Source: Prosthecodimorpha staleyi | GTDB lineage: Bacteria; Pseudomonadota; Alphaproteobacteria; Rhizobiales; Ancalomicrobiaceae | Direction: 5' to 3' | Assembly: GCF_018729455.1 (NCBI RefSeq) | Contig: NZ_JAHHZF010000001.1 | Span: 440,902 to 504,901 of the forward strand | Length of the DNA: 64,000 bases | Part shown: in pieces, positions 1-10,473 of the stretch | Position numbering within the stretch: position 1 is the stretch's first letter | Layout: the number at the start of each line of letters is the position of its first letter | Position numbers and translations under genes: made by a program | The notes under the pieces: model-generated | What the model was told of the DNA's origin: nothing | Seen by the model: the letters and a program-made list of their open reading frames with translations, nothing else | The model's database searches: none

Positions 1-439
1 CTGCAACGGCTTCCAGATCCTGACCGAGGCGGGCCTGCTGCCGGGCGCGCTCCTGCGCAACGCCTCGCTCAAATTCGCCTGCAAGGTGGTGCGCCTGCGC
101 GTCGACAATGCCGAAACCGCCTTCTCCAACGCCTATGCGGCCGGCGCGGTGATCCGCAACCCGATCGCCCATGGCGAGGGCAACTATTTCGCCGATGCCG
201 AGGCGGTCGCCCGCCTCGAAGGCGAAGGCCGGGTCGTGTTCCGCTATTGCGACGCGGCCGGCGAGACCACCATGGCGGCCGATCCGAACGGCTCGCTCAA
301 CCACATCGCCGGCATCCTCAACGAGCGCGGCAACGTCCTCGGCATGATGCCGCATCCGGAGGATTTCGTGGAGCCGCTGCACGGCTGCACCGAGGGCCGC
401 GGCATTTTCGACAGCCTGGTCCGCGCCGTCGCCGCCTGA
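1..439 (+). CDS. purQ: PurQ, glutaminase subunit of FGAM synthase (3' part)
   Basis: The gene enters from the left edge; the reading frame begins at base 2. PurQ is the class I glutamine amidotransferase subunit that hydrolyses glutamine and passes ammonia to PurL in the fourth step of purine synthesis, in the cytoplasm. The first residues visible are CNGFQ, the nucleophile elbow carrying the catalytic Cys, and the other two triad residues lie in the C-terminal PHPE stretch (around base 350). About 145 residues are visible, so roughly the first 85 residues of a normal PurQ of about 220-230 are outside the window. It reads toward purL, but a minus-strand gene separates the two. Confidence 0.95.
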   Translation, partial: CNGFQILTEAGLLPGALLRNASLKFACKVVRLRVDNAETAFSNAYAAGAVIRNPIAHGEGNYFADAEAVARLEGEGRVVFRYCDAAGETTMAADPNGSLNHIAGILNERGNVLGMMPHPEDFVEPLHGCTEGRGIFDSLVRAVAA

Positions 440-490
440 GCGCGATCCGCCGCGGCATCCGCCGGGCGGTTGCCCATTCCGTCGGGTCCC

Positions 491-1090
491 TCAGTAGGGC
501 CCGACGATTTCTTTCACATTCTCGTAGATTTCGGCGAGCGTCAGCGAGACGCCGAGCGTGGCGATCTCGGCCACGTCCTCGGGCGCGTGGAAGCGTGTCC
601 GCATCCAATCGGCCTCGCCACGCGTCAGCACCGTCAAGTCCATCCGATCCTGCGCGACGAGCAGGTAATGCTGCACGGTCGGAACGCGGAAATAGGCTTC
701 CGCCTTGTCGTAGCGATCCTTTTCGCCGGTGCTGCGCGACAGGACCTCGACCAGGAGGACCGGATCGGTCATCTCCTTCTGGTCGAGAACGCGCGGCCCG
801 CAGCGCACCGCGATGTCCGGACAGACCGACATGTCGATCGCTTCGGACACGACGGGCACATTCGTGGTGTAGACGCGGCATGTCGAACTCCTGGCCTGGA
901 GTTCGGACCGCAGCACGACGGCAAGATTGACCACGATCTCGTTATGCGCCAGCGAGCCGCCGGTCATCATCTTGTGGATGATCCCGTCGATCAGCTCCCA
1001 CTTTTCGTTGGGCGGCGCGTTGAGCTCCATTTCCTGGAACTCGTGGAGCGACCACCGATCCGGGCGACGTCGGCGTTGCGGCGTGTCCAT
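491..1090 (-). CDS. Uma2-family (DUF820) putative restriction-endonuclease-fold protein
   Basis: The protein has about 199 residues and fits the Uma2/DUF820 family, small proteins with a PD-(D/E)xK nuclease fold whose function is unproven. Supporting motifs are CPDIAVRCG near the middle, then LLVEVLSRST followed by DRYDKAEAYFRVP, the usual order in this family. The start MDTPQRRRR at 1090 is preferred to the longer frame beginning at 1117 because family members begin shortly before the conserved WSLHEFQEM segment. It lies antisense between purQ and purL, which are normally adjacent, so it looks like an insertion into a purine operon. Uma2 genes are frequently multicopy and mobile in cyanobacteria and some alphaproteobacteria. 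Substrate and role here are unknown. Confidence 0.85.
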   Translation of the reverse strand: MDTPQRRRRPDRWSLHEFQEMELNAPPNEKWELIDGIIHKMMTGGSLAHNEIVVNLAVVLRSELQARSSTCRVYTTNVPVVSEAIDMSVCPDIAVRCGPRVLDQKEMTDPVLLVEVLSRSTGEKDRYDKAEAYFRVPTVQHYLLVAQDRMDLTVLTRGEADWMRTRFHAPEDVAEIATLGVSLTLAEIYENVKEIVGPY

Positions 1091-1236
1091 GCGGCACCTC
1101 TCAGGCAACGATACCACGGAAAAGGCCGCGCTCCGAAGCCCGGATGCGCCCGGAACCGCGCCGAAAGGTTTACCTCGATGCCGCGACCCATTATGTGAAC
1201 GGCTAAGGGCCGCCGCGGCCGCAGAGATCGTTTCTC

Positions 1237-3447
<2,211 letters not shown>

Positions 3448-3483
3448 GGGGGCCGGCGGCCGTCATCGAAGGAGGATACCGGA

Positions 3484-3720
3484 ATGGCGATGGACGCCCG
3501 CGAGATCGAAACCATGATTCGTGCCGCGCTGCCGGACGCGACCGTGACGATCCGCGATCTCGCCGGCGACGGCGACCACTATGCCGCCGAGGTCGTCTCG
3601 GCGAGCTTCGCGGGCAAATCGCGGGTCCAGCAGCACCAGATGGTCTACCAGGCCCTCAAGGGCAAGATGGGCGGCCAGTTGCATGCCCTGGCGCTGCAGA
3701 CCAGCGCCCCGGAAGCCTGA
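3484..3720 (+). CDS. bolA: BolA family protein
   Basis: A 78-residue BolA-type protein. It contains the BolA core with the conserved RVQQHQMVYQAL helix and a C-terminal LHALALQT strand. BolA proteins bind CGFS monothiol glutaredoxins through a shared [2Fe-2S] cluster and take part in iron signalling and Fe-S delivery in the cytoplasm. The adjacent grxD encodes exactly that partner, supporting the assignment. A good Shine-Dalgarno sequence (AAGGAGG, starting about 3470) precedes the ATG at 3484. A 17-base perfect tandem duplication covers the stop codon (see 3711-3744). Confidence 0.95.
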   Translation: MAMDAREIETMIRAALPDATVTIRDLAGDGDHYAAEVVSASFAGKSRVQQHQMVYQALKGKMGGQLHALALQTSAPEA

Positions 3721-3744
3721 ACCGGACGGAAGCCTGAACCGGAC
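3711..3744. repeat. 17-bp perfect tandem duplication over the bolA stop
   Basis: The unit ggaagcctgaaccggac occurs at 3711-3727 and again at 3728-3744 without a mismatch. The first copy contains the bolA stop codon (3718-3720). The duplication leaves the coding sequence intact and looks like a recent replication-slippage event. Confidence 0.9.
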
Positions 3745-3813
3745 GGCAGCCCGTCCACGAACGATCCGACCTCACGACAGCCGCCCGACCTTGACCCGGG
3801 CGAGGAGACGCAG

Positions 3814-4149
3814 ATGACCGATACCCATGCGATGATCGACACCGAGGTTCAGTCCAACGACGTGGTGCTCTTCATGAAGGGCACGCCGCAGATGCCGATG
3901 TGCGGCTTCTCGGGCCAGGTCGTGCAGATCCTCGACTATCTCGGCGTGCCCTACAAGGGCATCAACGTGCTCGCCTCCAACGAGCTGCGCCAGGGCATCA
4001 AGGACTATTCCAACTGGCCGACCATCCCGCAGCTCTACGTCAAGGGCGAGTTCATCGGCGGCGCCGATATCGTCCGCGAGATGTTCCAGGCCGGCGAACT
4101 CCAGTCCCACCTGAAGAGCCGCGGCCTGCAGGTGCGCGAGACCGCCTGA
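3814..4149 (+). CDS. grxD: Monothiol glutaredoxin, Grx4/GrxD type
   Basis: A 111-residue single-domain monothiol glutaredoxin. The active site is CGFS at residues 30-33, preceded by KGTPQMPM, and the glutathione-binding WPTIPQLYVKGEFIGG segment is intact. CGFS glutaredoxins carry glutathione-ligated [2Fe-2S] clusters, acting as cluster carriers and as partners of BolA. An RBS (GAGGAGACG) precedes the ATG at 3814. It lies 93 bases after bolA on the same strand, the usual alphaproteobacterial order. Confidence 0.97.
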   Translation: MTDTHAMIDTEVQSNDVVLFMKGTPQMPMCGFSGQVVQILDYLGVPYKGINVLASNELRQGIKDYSNWPTIPQLYVKGEFIGGADIVREMFQAGELQSHLKSRGLQVRETA

Positions 4150-4290
4150 TCTCTGCGAGCGATCGCCTGCGCCGGTCGCCCGATTGCGCCCACCGGCTCG
4201 CTCCCAGGCCGGTCGTCCGAGGTCCTGGCCAAGCCTGCCTTGCGCGATCCGGGGCGCGCGCCGCAGCCTCACCGGACCGCGGCCGCATCG

Positions 4291-4447
4291 CCCCCCTCAT
4301 CCGCCCTTCGGGCACCTTCTCCCCCCTTCAGGGGGCGAAGGGGGAGGCCATCGCAAGCCCATATCCGTCGCCGACCACCGATCCCGCGGCGCCTTTCCCT
4401 TCTCCCCCTTGCGGGGAGAAGGGGGCCGAAGGCCGGATGAGGGGGGC
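4291..4447. repeat. Pair of inverted REP-like palindromic elements in the grxD-zur gap
   Basis: Two related elements lie in opposite orientation. The left one (about 4291-4347) reads from CCCTCATCCG through a CCTTCGGGC block to a C-run/G-run hairpin. The right one (about 4397-4447) is the mirror image and holds a perfect 11-bp stem, 4397-4407 with 4413-4423, around a 5-base loop, then GGCCGAAGGCCGGATGAGG. This type of element is common between genes in Hyphomicrobiales. It lies between the convergent grxD and zur-like genes and could end transcription from both sides. I see nothing else in the 372-base gap 4150-4521. Confidence 0.8.
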
Positions 4448-4521
4448 TGGATGCCGGAACCTCCGGGAAGTCTGAAGGCCGGAACTGCAGGCGGGAGGCC
4501 CGCCGTGACTTCGCGGGCCGG

Positions 4522-4965
4522 TCAACCGTGGTGATGGTCGTGTCCGCAGGCGGATGCGGCCGGCGCGTCCGTGCCGTCTTCGGCGGCGGCACAGGCCCGG
4601 CAGAGACCGCGGACTTCGACCATGCGCGATTCCGTTCTGAAGCCGGCCTCCGCCGCCCGGGTGCCGAGGGCCTCGACGGTGGCGGCACTATCCCATTCCT
4701 CGACCTTGCGGCATTGCCGGCAGATCGCGATGATGGCCGGAGCCGCACCGTGATGGCCGTGGCAGGCGAAATAGGCATTCATCTGTTCGAGCCGATGAAT
4801 GCGCCCGTCCCGCTCCAACCGCTCCAGCGCGCGATAGACGACCGGCGGCGACTGCACGCCCTGTGGCCGGAGCGCATCCAGCACCTGATAGGCGGTCAGC
4901 GGCGTCGGCGAACCGCGCAGGATCGTCATCACCGCCTCGTCGGTCCCGGATCGCGGTCGTGCCAT
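4522..4965 (-). CDS. Fur-family transcriptional regulator, Zur-like
   Basis: A 147-residue Fur-superfamily repressor. Residues 10-65 form the winged helix (TAYQVLDALRPQG, then PPVVYRALERLERDGRIHRLE). The dimerisation domain follows, with two CxxC structural zinc pairs, Cys82/85 and Cys122/125, and the HGHHG cluster at 69-73. The C-terminus is a His-rich tail (GHDHHHG). The LEQMNAYFAC segment and overall pattern favour Zur (zinc uptake repressor) over Fur, but no znuABC genes are beside it, so metal specificity is inferred. The gene is monocistronic; 4966-5178 upstream is intergenic with no obvious operator found by eye. Confidence 0.88.
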   Translation of the reverse strand: MARPRSGTDEAVMTILRGSPTPLTAYQVLDALRPQGVQSPPVVYRALERLERDGRIHRLEQMNAYFACHGHHGAAPAIIAICRQCRKVEEWDSAATVEALGTRAAEAGFRTESRMVEVRGLCRACAAAEDGTDAPAASACGHDHHHG

Positions 4966-5178
4966 GTCGTCCCCTGATACTCTGCAGTCCGCAGCGCCGA
5001 CCGGCTGCCGGCCCCGCAGGTTGCGGGCGGACCATATCGCATGTCCGACCGAGGCGGTATCGCCGAGATGCAGGGGACCTGCCCGGCGAGCATGCGGATC
5101 CGTGCGGCCCCCTCGCCGCCGCCCTTGAATGCGACGCTCGGAAGGCCCCGTGACGGGCGCCCCCGTCGGAAGGCGGCG

Positions 5179-5727
5179 TCACCCTTCGTAGGGCTCCTCG
5201 GTCACCTTGCAGGCCGGCGGCTTGCCGGTCAGCCGGTCCAGCCGCGCCGTGGCACGATCGAAACGGAAGACGCCGAGCACCTGCTTGGGCGGCCCGCCGA
5301 CGGCGCCGGCCTCGTGAAAGACGAAGGTCAGCAGCGGCTTGTCCTTGACGTTGCCGGCGCAGTCCTGCGTGAACGCGCTTTCCGAGCCGACCTTGGCGCG
5401 CAGGACCGCCGCCACGCGCCATTCGCCGCGCACCTTGTCGACGGCCTTGTCGAGCCTCCAGACGAGCAGCGTCGCCAGTCCGTCGCCGACCGGCCCGCCG
5501 GTCAGAATCTCAAGGCGATGGACCGGATAGTTGCCGCGCGCCAGATCGCGCGGTGTCTGGATCGCCGAATAGCCGAGATCCTGCAGAAACTGCGGCAGTT
5601 CCGCCTCCGCATCGGCATCGAGCGCCATCACGGCCGTCCTGCCGACGATGTCGGCAGCCGGTTCGGCGCGGCTCGTTGCGGGCATGGCCGAAGCCAGAGC
5701 GGCGAGGAGTGCGAAACGGAGCAACAC
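5179..5727 (-). CDS. Exported protein of unknown function
   Basis: I do not recognise this family. From a GTG start at 5727 it encodes 182 residues: a hydrophobic signal peptide (LLRFALLAALASAMPATSRA) with a plausible AxA-type cleavage site, then a mature domain of about 160 residues. The frame extends further upstream, but GTG at 5727 is preferred because GAGAAAGG lies 7 bases before it and the signal peptide begins there. Two Cys residues (QDCAGN and PACKV) could form a disulphide in the periplasm. The mature part looks like a soluble alpha/beta domain. It is monocistronic, divergent from the small gene at 5942. Confidence 0.7.
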   Translation of the reverse strand: MLLRFALLAALASAMPATSRAEPAADIVGRTAVMALDADAEAELPQFLQDLGYSAIQTPRDLARGNYPVHRLEILTGGPVGDGLATLLVWRLDKAVDKVRGEWRVAAVLRAKVGSESAFTQDCAGNVKDKPLLTFVFHEAGAVGGPPKQVLGVFRFDRATARLDRLTGKPPACKVTEEPYEG

Positions 5728-5941
5728 GGGAATGCCTTTCTCAAAAGCCGGCAAAGCGCTGCCGCCGACAGCAATAGGGCGCGCGATCATGGCGGATTCC
5801 AGGAACGAAAACGTGAGCTGTGCCGGACGAAAAATGGCCGCGCCGGAGTCACGAACGCGCCACACGCTCCCTATATCACCGTTCGTGGCGACGGGATGAT
5901 CCCCCGCCGGCTTCACCAGCACCGACGACAAGGAGAGCACC

Positions 5942-6187
5942 ATGCTCCACGCGATGAGCGACCATGGCCCCTGCGGCGGCTTCAGGGGCTTCGAAGATGT
6001 CCGCTGGGCCGTTTCCACGGCGGAACCGAAACTCGACGAAATGCTTGCCGATCCGATGGTTCGGCTGGTGATGCGCCGCGATCATCTCGATCCGGCCGAA
6101 GTGCATCGCTTCATGGTCGAGACCGCCGAGGGGCTGAAGTCCGGCCGGCCCGGCCCGACTTTGCCGCCGTCGCCGCATTTCGGCTGA
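5942..6187 (+). CDS. Small conserved-looking hypothetical protein (81 aa)
   Basis: An 81-residue protein I cannot assign to a family. A strong Shine-Dalgarno (AAGGAGAG) sits 4 bases before the ATG, which is the main evidence that it is real. The protein is soluble, with an acidic centre (EPKLDEMLADP) followed by an Arg-containing RLVMRRDHLDPAEVHRFM helix and a Pro/Gly-rich tail. No membrane segment or metal motif is seen. It is flanked by minus-strand genes on both sides, so it forms its own transcription unit. Confidence 0.62.
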   Translation: MLHAMSDHGPCGGFRGFEDVRWAVSTAEPKLDEMLADPMVRLVMRRDHLDPAEVHRFMVETAEGLKSGRPGPTLPPSPHFG

Positions 6188-6290
6188 CCTGCCCGGAGCA
6201 TCCGGATCCCTGCCACAATCGCGCTGCGATTGCGACGGTCTGCGAACCCCCGGTTCGCGGGCCGTTTTCATTCGTACCGCCGGGAAAACG

Positions 6291-7967
6291 CTACCGCGGG
6301 ACGTCGGTCGCCAGATTGAAATGCTGTGTCTTCAGCACGCGACCGTTCGGACTATACTGCTCGACGCTCAGCGTGGCCGCGTCGATCTTGCGGCCGCGGA
6401 AATGGCCGGCCACGCCGAACGGCATGGTGTGGTTGAAGAAGAAGCGCGACGGATCGTAGTTCGGATCGCGCAGCTCGTAGCCGAGCGCCCGCGTGGCGAG
6501 GGCGCCGATCTCGTAGGCGGTCGGCCAATCGAGGGCGGCGAAACGGCGGGCAATGTCCGAGTCGGGCCGGTTGGTGAACAGCATGGCCGGCACCACGACA
6601 TTGTAGACATCGTCGATGAAATGGCCGAACTGCCCGCGCTCGCCGGTGAATTCGCTGTGGTCGGCGGTCACGAAGACGTGGACGGCGCCGGGGCGGCGCG
6701 CGAAGAAGGCAAGCAGGCGGTCGAGATTGGTTTCGTAGCAGGCGAGACCGATATCGTAGTCGAGACGCCGACGGTCCGTGCCGGTGGCGGCAGGTGGGAT
6801 CGGCGGCTGGTCCGCTTCCGCGCAATTGGCGCGATAGGGTGCGTGATTGACCCGCTGATGCACGAAGGCGAACCGCGGCCCCTCCGGATCGGCGGCGAAG
6901 AAGTCCTCCAGACGGTCGAGCAGGAACTCGTCACGGCGGAGCGCGATGCGGCCCGCCGACCGCGAGGCATCGTCGATCCGGTCGACATCCGGGGTCACGC
7001 CGGCAATCTCGCCGAAGCGCATGTGCTGGGCCGAGACATAGTAGGTCCGGAAGCCGGCCGCCTTGGCCAGCCGGAACAGGGTCAGCGGCCGCCCGGCCGC
7101 AGCCCGCGGCGCATAACTGACGCGCAGGAAGGTCGGCACGCTGGCGAGCGTCCCGGTGCCGGCGGACAGGCCGAGCTTGGCGGTCAAACGGAACGGCCCG
7201 GTCCGGTCGCCGATGCGCCTGAGCAGCGGTGAATCGGGGCCGGTCCCGCTGCCGCCGTAGAGCCGCATCCGCAGCGGCGTGATGCTCTCGCCCATGATCA
7301 CCGCGACGGTCACCGGCTCGCCGCGCTCCGGCCGGGGTCCGGCGAGCGGGACGACCTGGGCGTCCCCGTCGAGAAGGCCCGCGATCGGCGCGATGCGCGA
7401 GATCAGCATGTGCAGCGCGATGCCGGCCGCGTTGGGCACGGCGACCGCGGAGGCGGTCGAGCGGCCGAGGGCCGCCGCGAAGGCGTTATCGAGCAGGAAG
7501 GGCCGCGTCACGAGGCCGCCGAGCAGGACCAGGGCGGCCACGCCGCCGATCGCGAAGCGCGGCAGTCCGCGGCGTTCGAGCGCCCGATCGGCGGCGGCCA
7601 GGATGGCGGCATAGACGAGTATGAAGCCCAAGGGCGGCGCGAGCACCCGCCATTCCCCGAAGGCCGTGCGGATCAGGTCGCGGGTGTCGTTGCCGGAGAT
7701 CAGGATCTGCTCGGGCTGCGGCACCTCGCCGAAATAGGCCAGCGTGGCGAGCCAGCCCCCCTGGATCAGGACCAGCAGGATCCCGAGCAGCAACCGCACG
7801 GGGCGCGGACGGGTCAGCAGGATCGCGGCGGCCAGCGCCAGCGCAACCGGAACGCTGGCGACATCGGCAAGCGCATTGCCGTTGAGACCTGCCAGGGCTG
7901 ACGCGAGATCAGGAAGAAAGACCAGACCCGCCGCGGCGGGCAGGCCGAGAACAAGAGACAAACGCAC
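6291..7967 (-). CDS. Sulfatase-fold membrane enzyme, phosphoethanolamine-transferase-like
   Basis: About 558 residues: an N-terminal membrane region with four or five hydrophobic segments, then a large periplasmic alkaline-phosphatase-superfamily domain. MGESITPLRMRLYG carries the presumed nucleophile; classical EptA enzymes have GETxR, here the position reads GES, so a Ser nucleophile is likely. HQRVNHAPYRANC and TADHSEFTGE supply further metal ligands. These enzymes move phosphoethanolamine from phosphatidylethanolamine to lipid A, core sugars or other envelope glycans; the acceptor here is unknown. The start is uncertain: GTG at 7967 begins just before the first membrane segment, while the frame stays open to GTG at 8042. 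Neither has a strong RBS. Confidence 0.85.
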   Translation of the reverse strand: MRLSLVLGLPAAAGLVFLPDLASALAGLNGNALADVASVPVALALAAAILLTRPRPVRLLLGILLVLIQGGWLATLAYFGEVPQPEQILISGNDTRDLIRTAFGEWRVLAPPLGFILVYAAILAAADRALERRGLPRFAIGGVAALVLLGGLVTRPFLLDNAFAAALGRSTASAVAVPNAAGIALHMLISRIAPIAGLLDGDAQVVPLAGPRPERGEPVTVAVIMGESITPLRMRLYGGSGTGPDSPLLRRIGDRTGPFRLTAKLGLSAGTGTLASVPTFLRVSYAPRAAAGRPLTLFRLAKAAGFRTYYVSAQHMRFGEIAGVTPDVDRIDDASRSAGRIALRRDEFLLDRLEDFFAADPEGPRFAFVHQRVNHAPYRANCAEADQPPIPPAATGTDRRRLDYDIGLACYETNLDRLLAFFARRPGAVHVFVTADHSEFTGERGQFGHFIDDVYNVVVPAMLFTNRPDSDIARRFAALDWPTAYEIGALATRALGYELRDPNYDPSRFFFNHTMPFGVAGHFRGRKIDAATLSVEQYSPNGRVLKTQHFNLATDVPR

Positions 7968-8144
7968 CGATGACCGTCCGCTTCGTCGGCGGCCGCCGCG
8001 GTCGGTCGAGGTCGGGGGGCATTCCTGCAGCCTGCCCGCCACGACCGCCGGATGCAGGCCGCACGATCATATCGGCACGATGTACAACGCTTTGCCGGCA
8101 ATTCAAGTCCCCGAACCGGGCGGGACGACCGGCTTCCGGGCACG

Positions 8145-8174
8145 AAAAAAGCAGCCGCGCCGGGGCGCGACTGC
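8145..8174 (-). terminator. Rho-independent terminator of rpsD
   Basis: On the minus strand a G+C-rich stem (10 bases of each arm within 8151-8174, inner sequence near CGCGCCCCGGCGCG) is followed by six T (8150-8145). It starts 28 bases after the rpsD stop, the right place and orientation. Confidence 0.9.
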
Positions 8175-8202
8175 TCGAAAACGACCGTCGGAACGGATCG
8201 GA

Positions 8203-8820
8203 TCAGCGCGAGTAGAACTCGACGACCAGATTCGGTTCCATGTGGACCGGATAGGGCACGTCGGTCAGCGCCGGGATGCGCGCGAACTTCGCGGTCATCT
8301 TGTGGTGATCGACTTCCAGATAGTCCGGGGTGTCGCGCTCGGACGACTGAGTCGACTCCAGGACGATGGCCAGCTGCTTGGACGCTTCCTTGACCTCGAC
8401 CACGTCGCCGATCTTAACGCGATAGCTCGCCACATTGACGCGGCGGCCGTTCACGAGGATGTGGCCGTGGTTGACGAACTGGCGCGCCGCGAACGGGGTC
8501 GGCACGAACTTGGCGCGGTAGACGACCGCATCGAGACGGCGCTCGAGCAGACCGATCAGGTTCTCCGAGGAGTCGCCCTTGAGGCGCATGGCCTCGGTGT
8601 AGGTCCGCTTGAACTGCTTCTCGGAGATGTTGGCGTAGTAGCCCTTCAGCTTCTGCTTCGCCTTGAGCTGGGCGCCGAAGTCGGACACCTTGCCCTTGCG
8701 CCGCTGGCCGTGCTGGCCGGGGCCGTATTCGCGCTTGTTGACCGGAGACTTGCCGCGGCCCCACAGGTTTTCACCCATGCGGCGGTCGATCTTGTATTTC
8801 GCACTGTGACGCTTGGACAT
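8203..8820 (-). CDS. rpsD: 30S ribosomal protein S4
   Basis: Encodes 205 residues, the usual length for S4, a primary 16S rRNA binder that starts 30S assembly. The N-terminus [14 protein letters not shown], the [15 protein letters not shown] block and the S4 RNA-binding domain ([12 protein letters not shown], then [12 protein letters not shown]) are canonical. The alphaproteobacterial form lacks the Cys zinc cluster near the N-terminus. An in-frame extension runs to 9450, but ATG at 8820 is the true start by family alignment. The gene stands alone rather than in the alpha ribosomal operon, as usual in this class. A strong terminator follows. Confidence 0.98.
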   Translation of the reverse strand: MSKRHSAKYKIDRRMGENLWGRGKSPVNKREYGPGQHGQRRKGKVSDFGAQLKAKQKLKGYYANISEKQFKRTYTEAMRLKGDSSENLIGLLERRLDAVVYRAKFVPTPFAARQFVNHGHILVNGRRVNVASYRVKIGDVVEVKEASKQLAIVLESTQSSERDTPDYLEVDHHKMTAKFARIPALTDVPYPVHMEPNLVVEFYSR

Positions 8821-8880
8821 CGCGTTCTCACGTTGGTTGAACCGCAGCCAGCAAGCCACGGCTATTATTGGGGTGAGCGC

Positions 8881-8907
8881 GGCCTCCTCTGCCCCCTTGC
8901 GGAGGCC
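8881..8907 (-). promoter_or_regulatory. Hairpin in the region upstream of rpsD
   Basis: Seven-base arms GGCCTCC (8881-8887) and GGAGGCC (8901-8907) enclose 13 bases, 61-87 bases upstream of the rpsD ATG on the minus strand. S4 is autoregulated through its mRNA leader in other bacteria, so a role in the leader is possible, but no known leader fold was matched and the arms may be chance in this G+C-rich sequence. Confidence 0.3.
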
Positions 8908-8953
8908 GACAGGACCAGGTTCCCAGCGTCGGGACCGGTCCACGGCTGCACGG

Positions 8954-8982
8954 AAAAACAACGCGGGCCGTTGAGGCCCGCG
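8954..8982 (-). terminator. Rho-independent terminator after the 9075 gene
   Basis: On the minus strand an 8-bp perfect stem (8975-8982 with 8962-8969, CGCGGGCC) around a 5-base loop is followed by TTGTTTTT. It lies about 90 bases downstream of the stop of the gene at 9075-9527 and closes the murI unit before rpsD. Confidence 0.85.
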
Positions 8983-9074
8983 CTGTCTGGCCGGGTGGAT
9001 AAAGGCGCAGGTCGGAGAAGTCAAGCTCGATGCGCCCGGCCGGTTGCCCCGCAGCCGGTCATGCCCGGTCGGCG

Positions 9075-9527
9075 CTACGTCCGATCGGCCCGGATGGTCG
9101 CCCGCTCGGTGTCGAGGATGAAGCGGCCCTCCTCCGTTCCGGACCGGACCGCATCGATCAGCGCCCGTGCCGCCTCGGCAAATTCCCGGTCGCCGGTATC
9201 GAACAGCCAGACCCGCTGTCCGCCGCATTGCATCAGGACGCGATGGCTGCTCACGGCCCGACCGATCCGGTCGGCGATCCCGCGTGTCTTCAGCCAGAAG
9301 CCGACGGCAAACAGCGGCGCCAGATACCAGGTCAGACGCGCGCCCTCCTTGCCGGACAGCGTTGCGAGGCCGAGCACCGCAATGACGCCCCATCTGAAGG
9401 TCTCGAACGCGATCCGGGCCGCCGGTTCCTGCCAGCCGGATTCGATCCACACCCGCTCGATCTGGTCGCCGGCATGGTCCCGCAGGCCGATGCTCACACC
9501 GCGGGACGAGGTTCTGATCTCAGACAT
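9075..9527 (-). CDS. Hypothetical protein with two short hydrophobic segments
   Basis: A 150-residue protein with no recognised family. The N-terminal 40 residues are polar, followed by hydrophobic stretches around residues 45-60 ([12 protein letters not shown]) and 65-80 ([15 protein letters not shown]), suggesting a hairpin anchor. The C-terminal half is soluble ([32 protein letters not shown]) and resembles the PH-like small membrane-associated modules seen in many hypothetical proteins, but this is only an impression. It lies 88 bases downstream of murI on the same strand and is followed by a terminator, so it probably shares the murI transcript. Confidence 0.65.
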   Translation of the reverse strand: MSEIRTSSRGVSIGLRDHAGDQIERVWIESGWQEPAARIAFETFRWGVIAVLGLATLSGKEGARLTWYLAPLFAVGFWLKTRGIADRIGRAVSSHRVLMQCGGQRVWLFDTGDREFAEAARALIDAVRSGTEEGRFILDTERATIRADRT

Positions 9528-9615
9528 GCTCTCCGCGACGCCGTGGATCCGCCGTTCCGGCCATCAGTTTGCGGTCATCCGGGCAGATTTGCCAAGACCC
9601 GGCGCGGACCCGCCG

Positions 9616-10473
9616 TCACGGCGCGACGGGGACCAGTCCGTAGCGCTCGACCAGGGCGACCAGCCCGGGCGGTTGCGTTCGCCCGGAGGTGAACAGGGCC
9701 CGTCCGCGCACCGCGCGCGGTGTGTCCTCCGCGACGGCGGGACCGGTCAATTGGACGACGCGGCGGGCAATGGCCGGGGCCGGATCGATCCAGGACACCT
9801 CCCAGGGCGCCACCGCGCGCATGCGCTCAACCAGGAACGGATAGTGCGTGCAGGCCAGCACCACGGTATCGGTCTTCGCGCCGCGCTGGCGGCGGAAGCA
9901 GGGCTTGATCTCGGCGCGGATGAGATCGGCCGAAATCGCCTCCCCGCGGATCTCCGCCTCGGCGAGTGCCGCCAGATGGTGCGAGCCGACCAGCGTGACG
10001 GCGACATGGCTGGCGAAGGTGTCGATCAGGGCGCGGGTGTAGTCGCGCTTCACGGTGCCGGGCGTTGCCAGCACGCTGACCAGGCCCGACCGCGTCGCCG
10101 CCGCCGCCGGCTTGATCGCCGGGACCGTACCGACGAAGGGAACCGCGAAGCGGGCGCGCAGGGGGCCGAGCACCAGGGTCGAGGCGGTGTTGCAGGCGAT
10201 GACCACCAGATCCGGCGCCATCTCGCCGATCAACCGGTCCATCAGCGCGACGATCCGGTCGACCAGCGCGCCCTCCTCCCAGCCGCCATAGGGGAACCCC
10301 GCATCGTCGGCGACATAGAGATAGTCGGCATCCGGCCGGGCCGCCACGACCTCGCCGAGCACCGACAGGCCGCCGATCCCGGAATCGAACACCAGGATGC
10401 GCGGTCGGGCGATGCAGACGGACGGCATGGGTGCAGGTGAGCCCGAGGACGCGAAACTCTCGACGCGGGCCAT
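9616..10473 (-). CDS. murI: Glutamate racemase
   Basis: Encodes 285 residues. MurI interconverts L- and D-glutamate in the cytoplasm, supplying D-Glu for peptidoglycan. The two catalytic cysteines are present: Cys94 in ACNTAS and Cys208 in LACTHYPF. FDSGIGGLSV near residue 29 is the substrate-binding motif. The start at 10473 (MARVES) is chosen because GGAGG lies 7 bases upstream; the frame is open to 10572. Compared with typical members it has about 20 extra residues (Ser/Pro-rich) before the first strand. Upstream, 10474-10754 is the divergent promoter region shared with the ybaL-like gene. Confidence 0.95.
   Translation of the reverse strand: MARVESFASSGSPAPMPSVCIARPRILVFDSGIGGLSVLGEVVAARPDADYLYVADDAGFPYGGWEEGALVDRIVALMDRLIGEMAPDLVVIACNTASTLVLGPLRARFAVPFVGTVPAIKPAAAATRSGLVSVLATPGTVKRDYTRALIDTFASHVAVTLVGSHHLAALAEAEIRGEAISADLIRAEIKPCFRRQRGAKTDTVVLACTHYPFLVERMRAVAPWEVSWIDPAPAIARRVVQLTGPAVAEDTPRAVRGRALFTSGRTQPPGLVALVERYGLVPVAP

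Noticed and set aside
8821-9450. In-frame N-terminal extension of rpsD to a 415-residue product
   Set aside because: S4 starts at [10 protein letters not shown] (8820) in all members; the extension is Arg-rich, crosses a terminator at 8954-8982 and overlaps the gene at 9075-9527.
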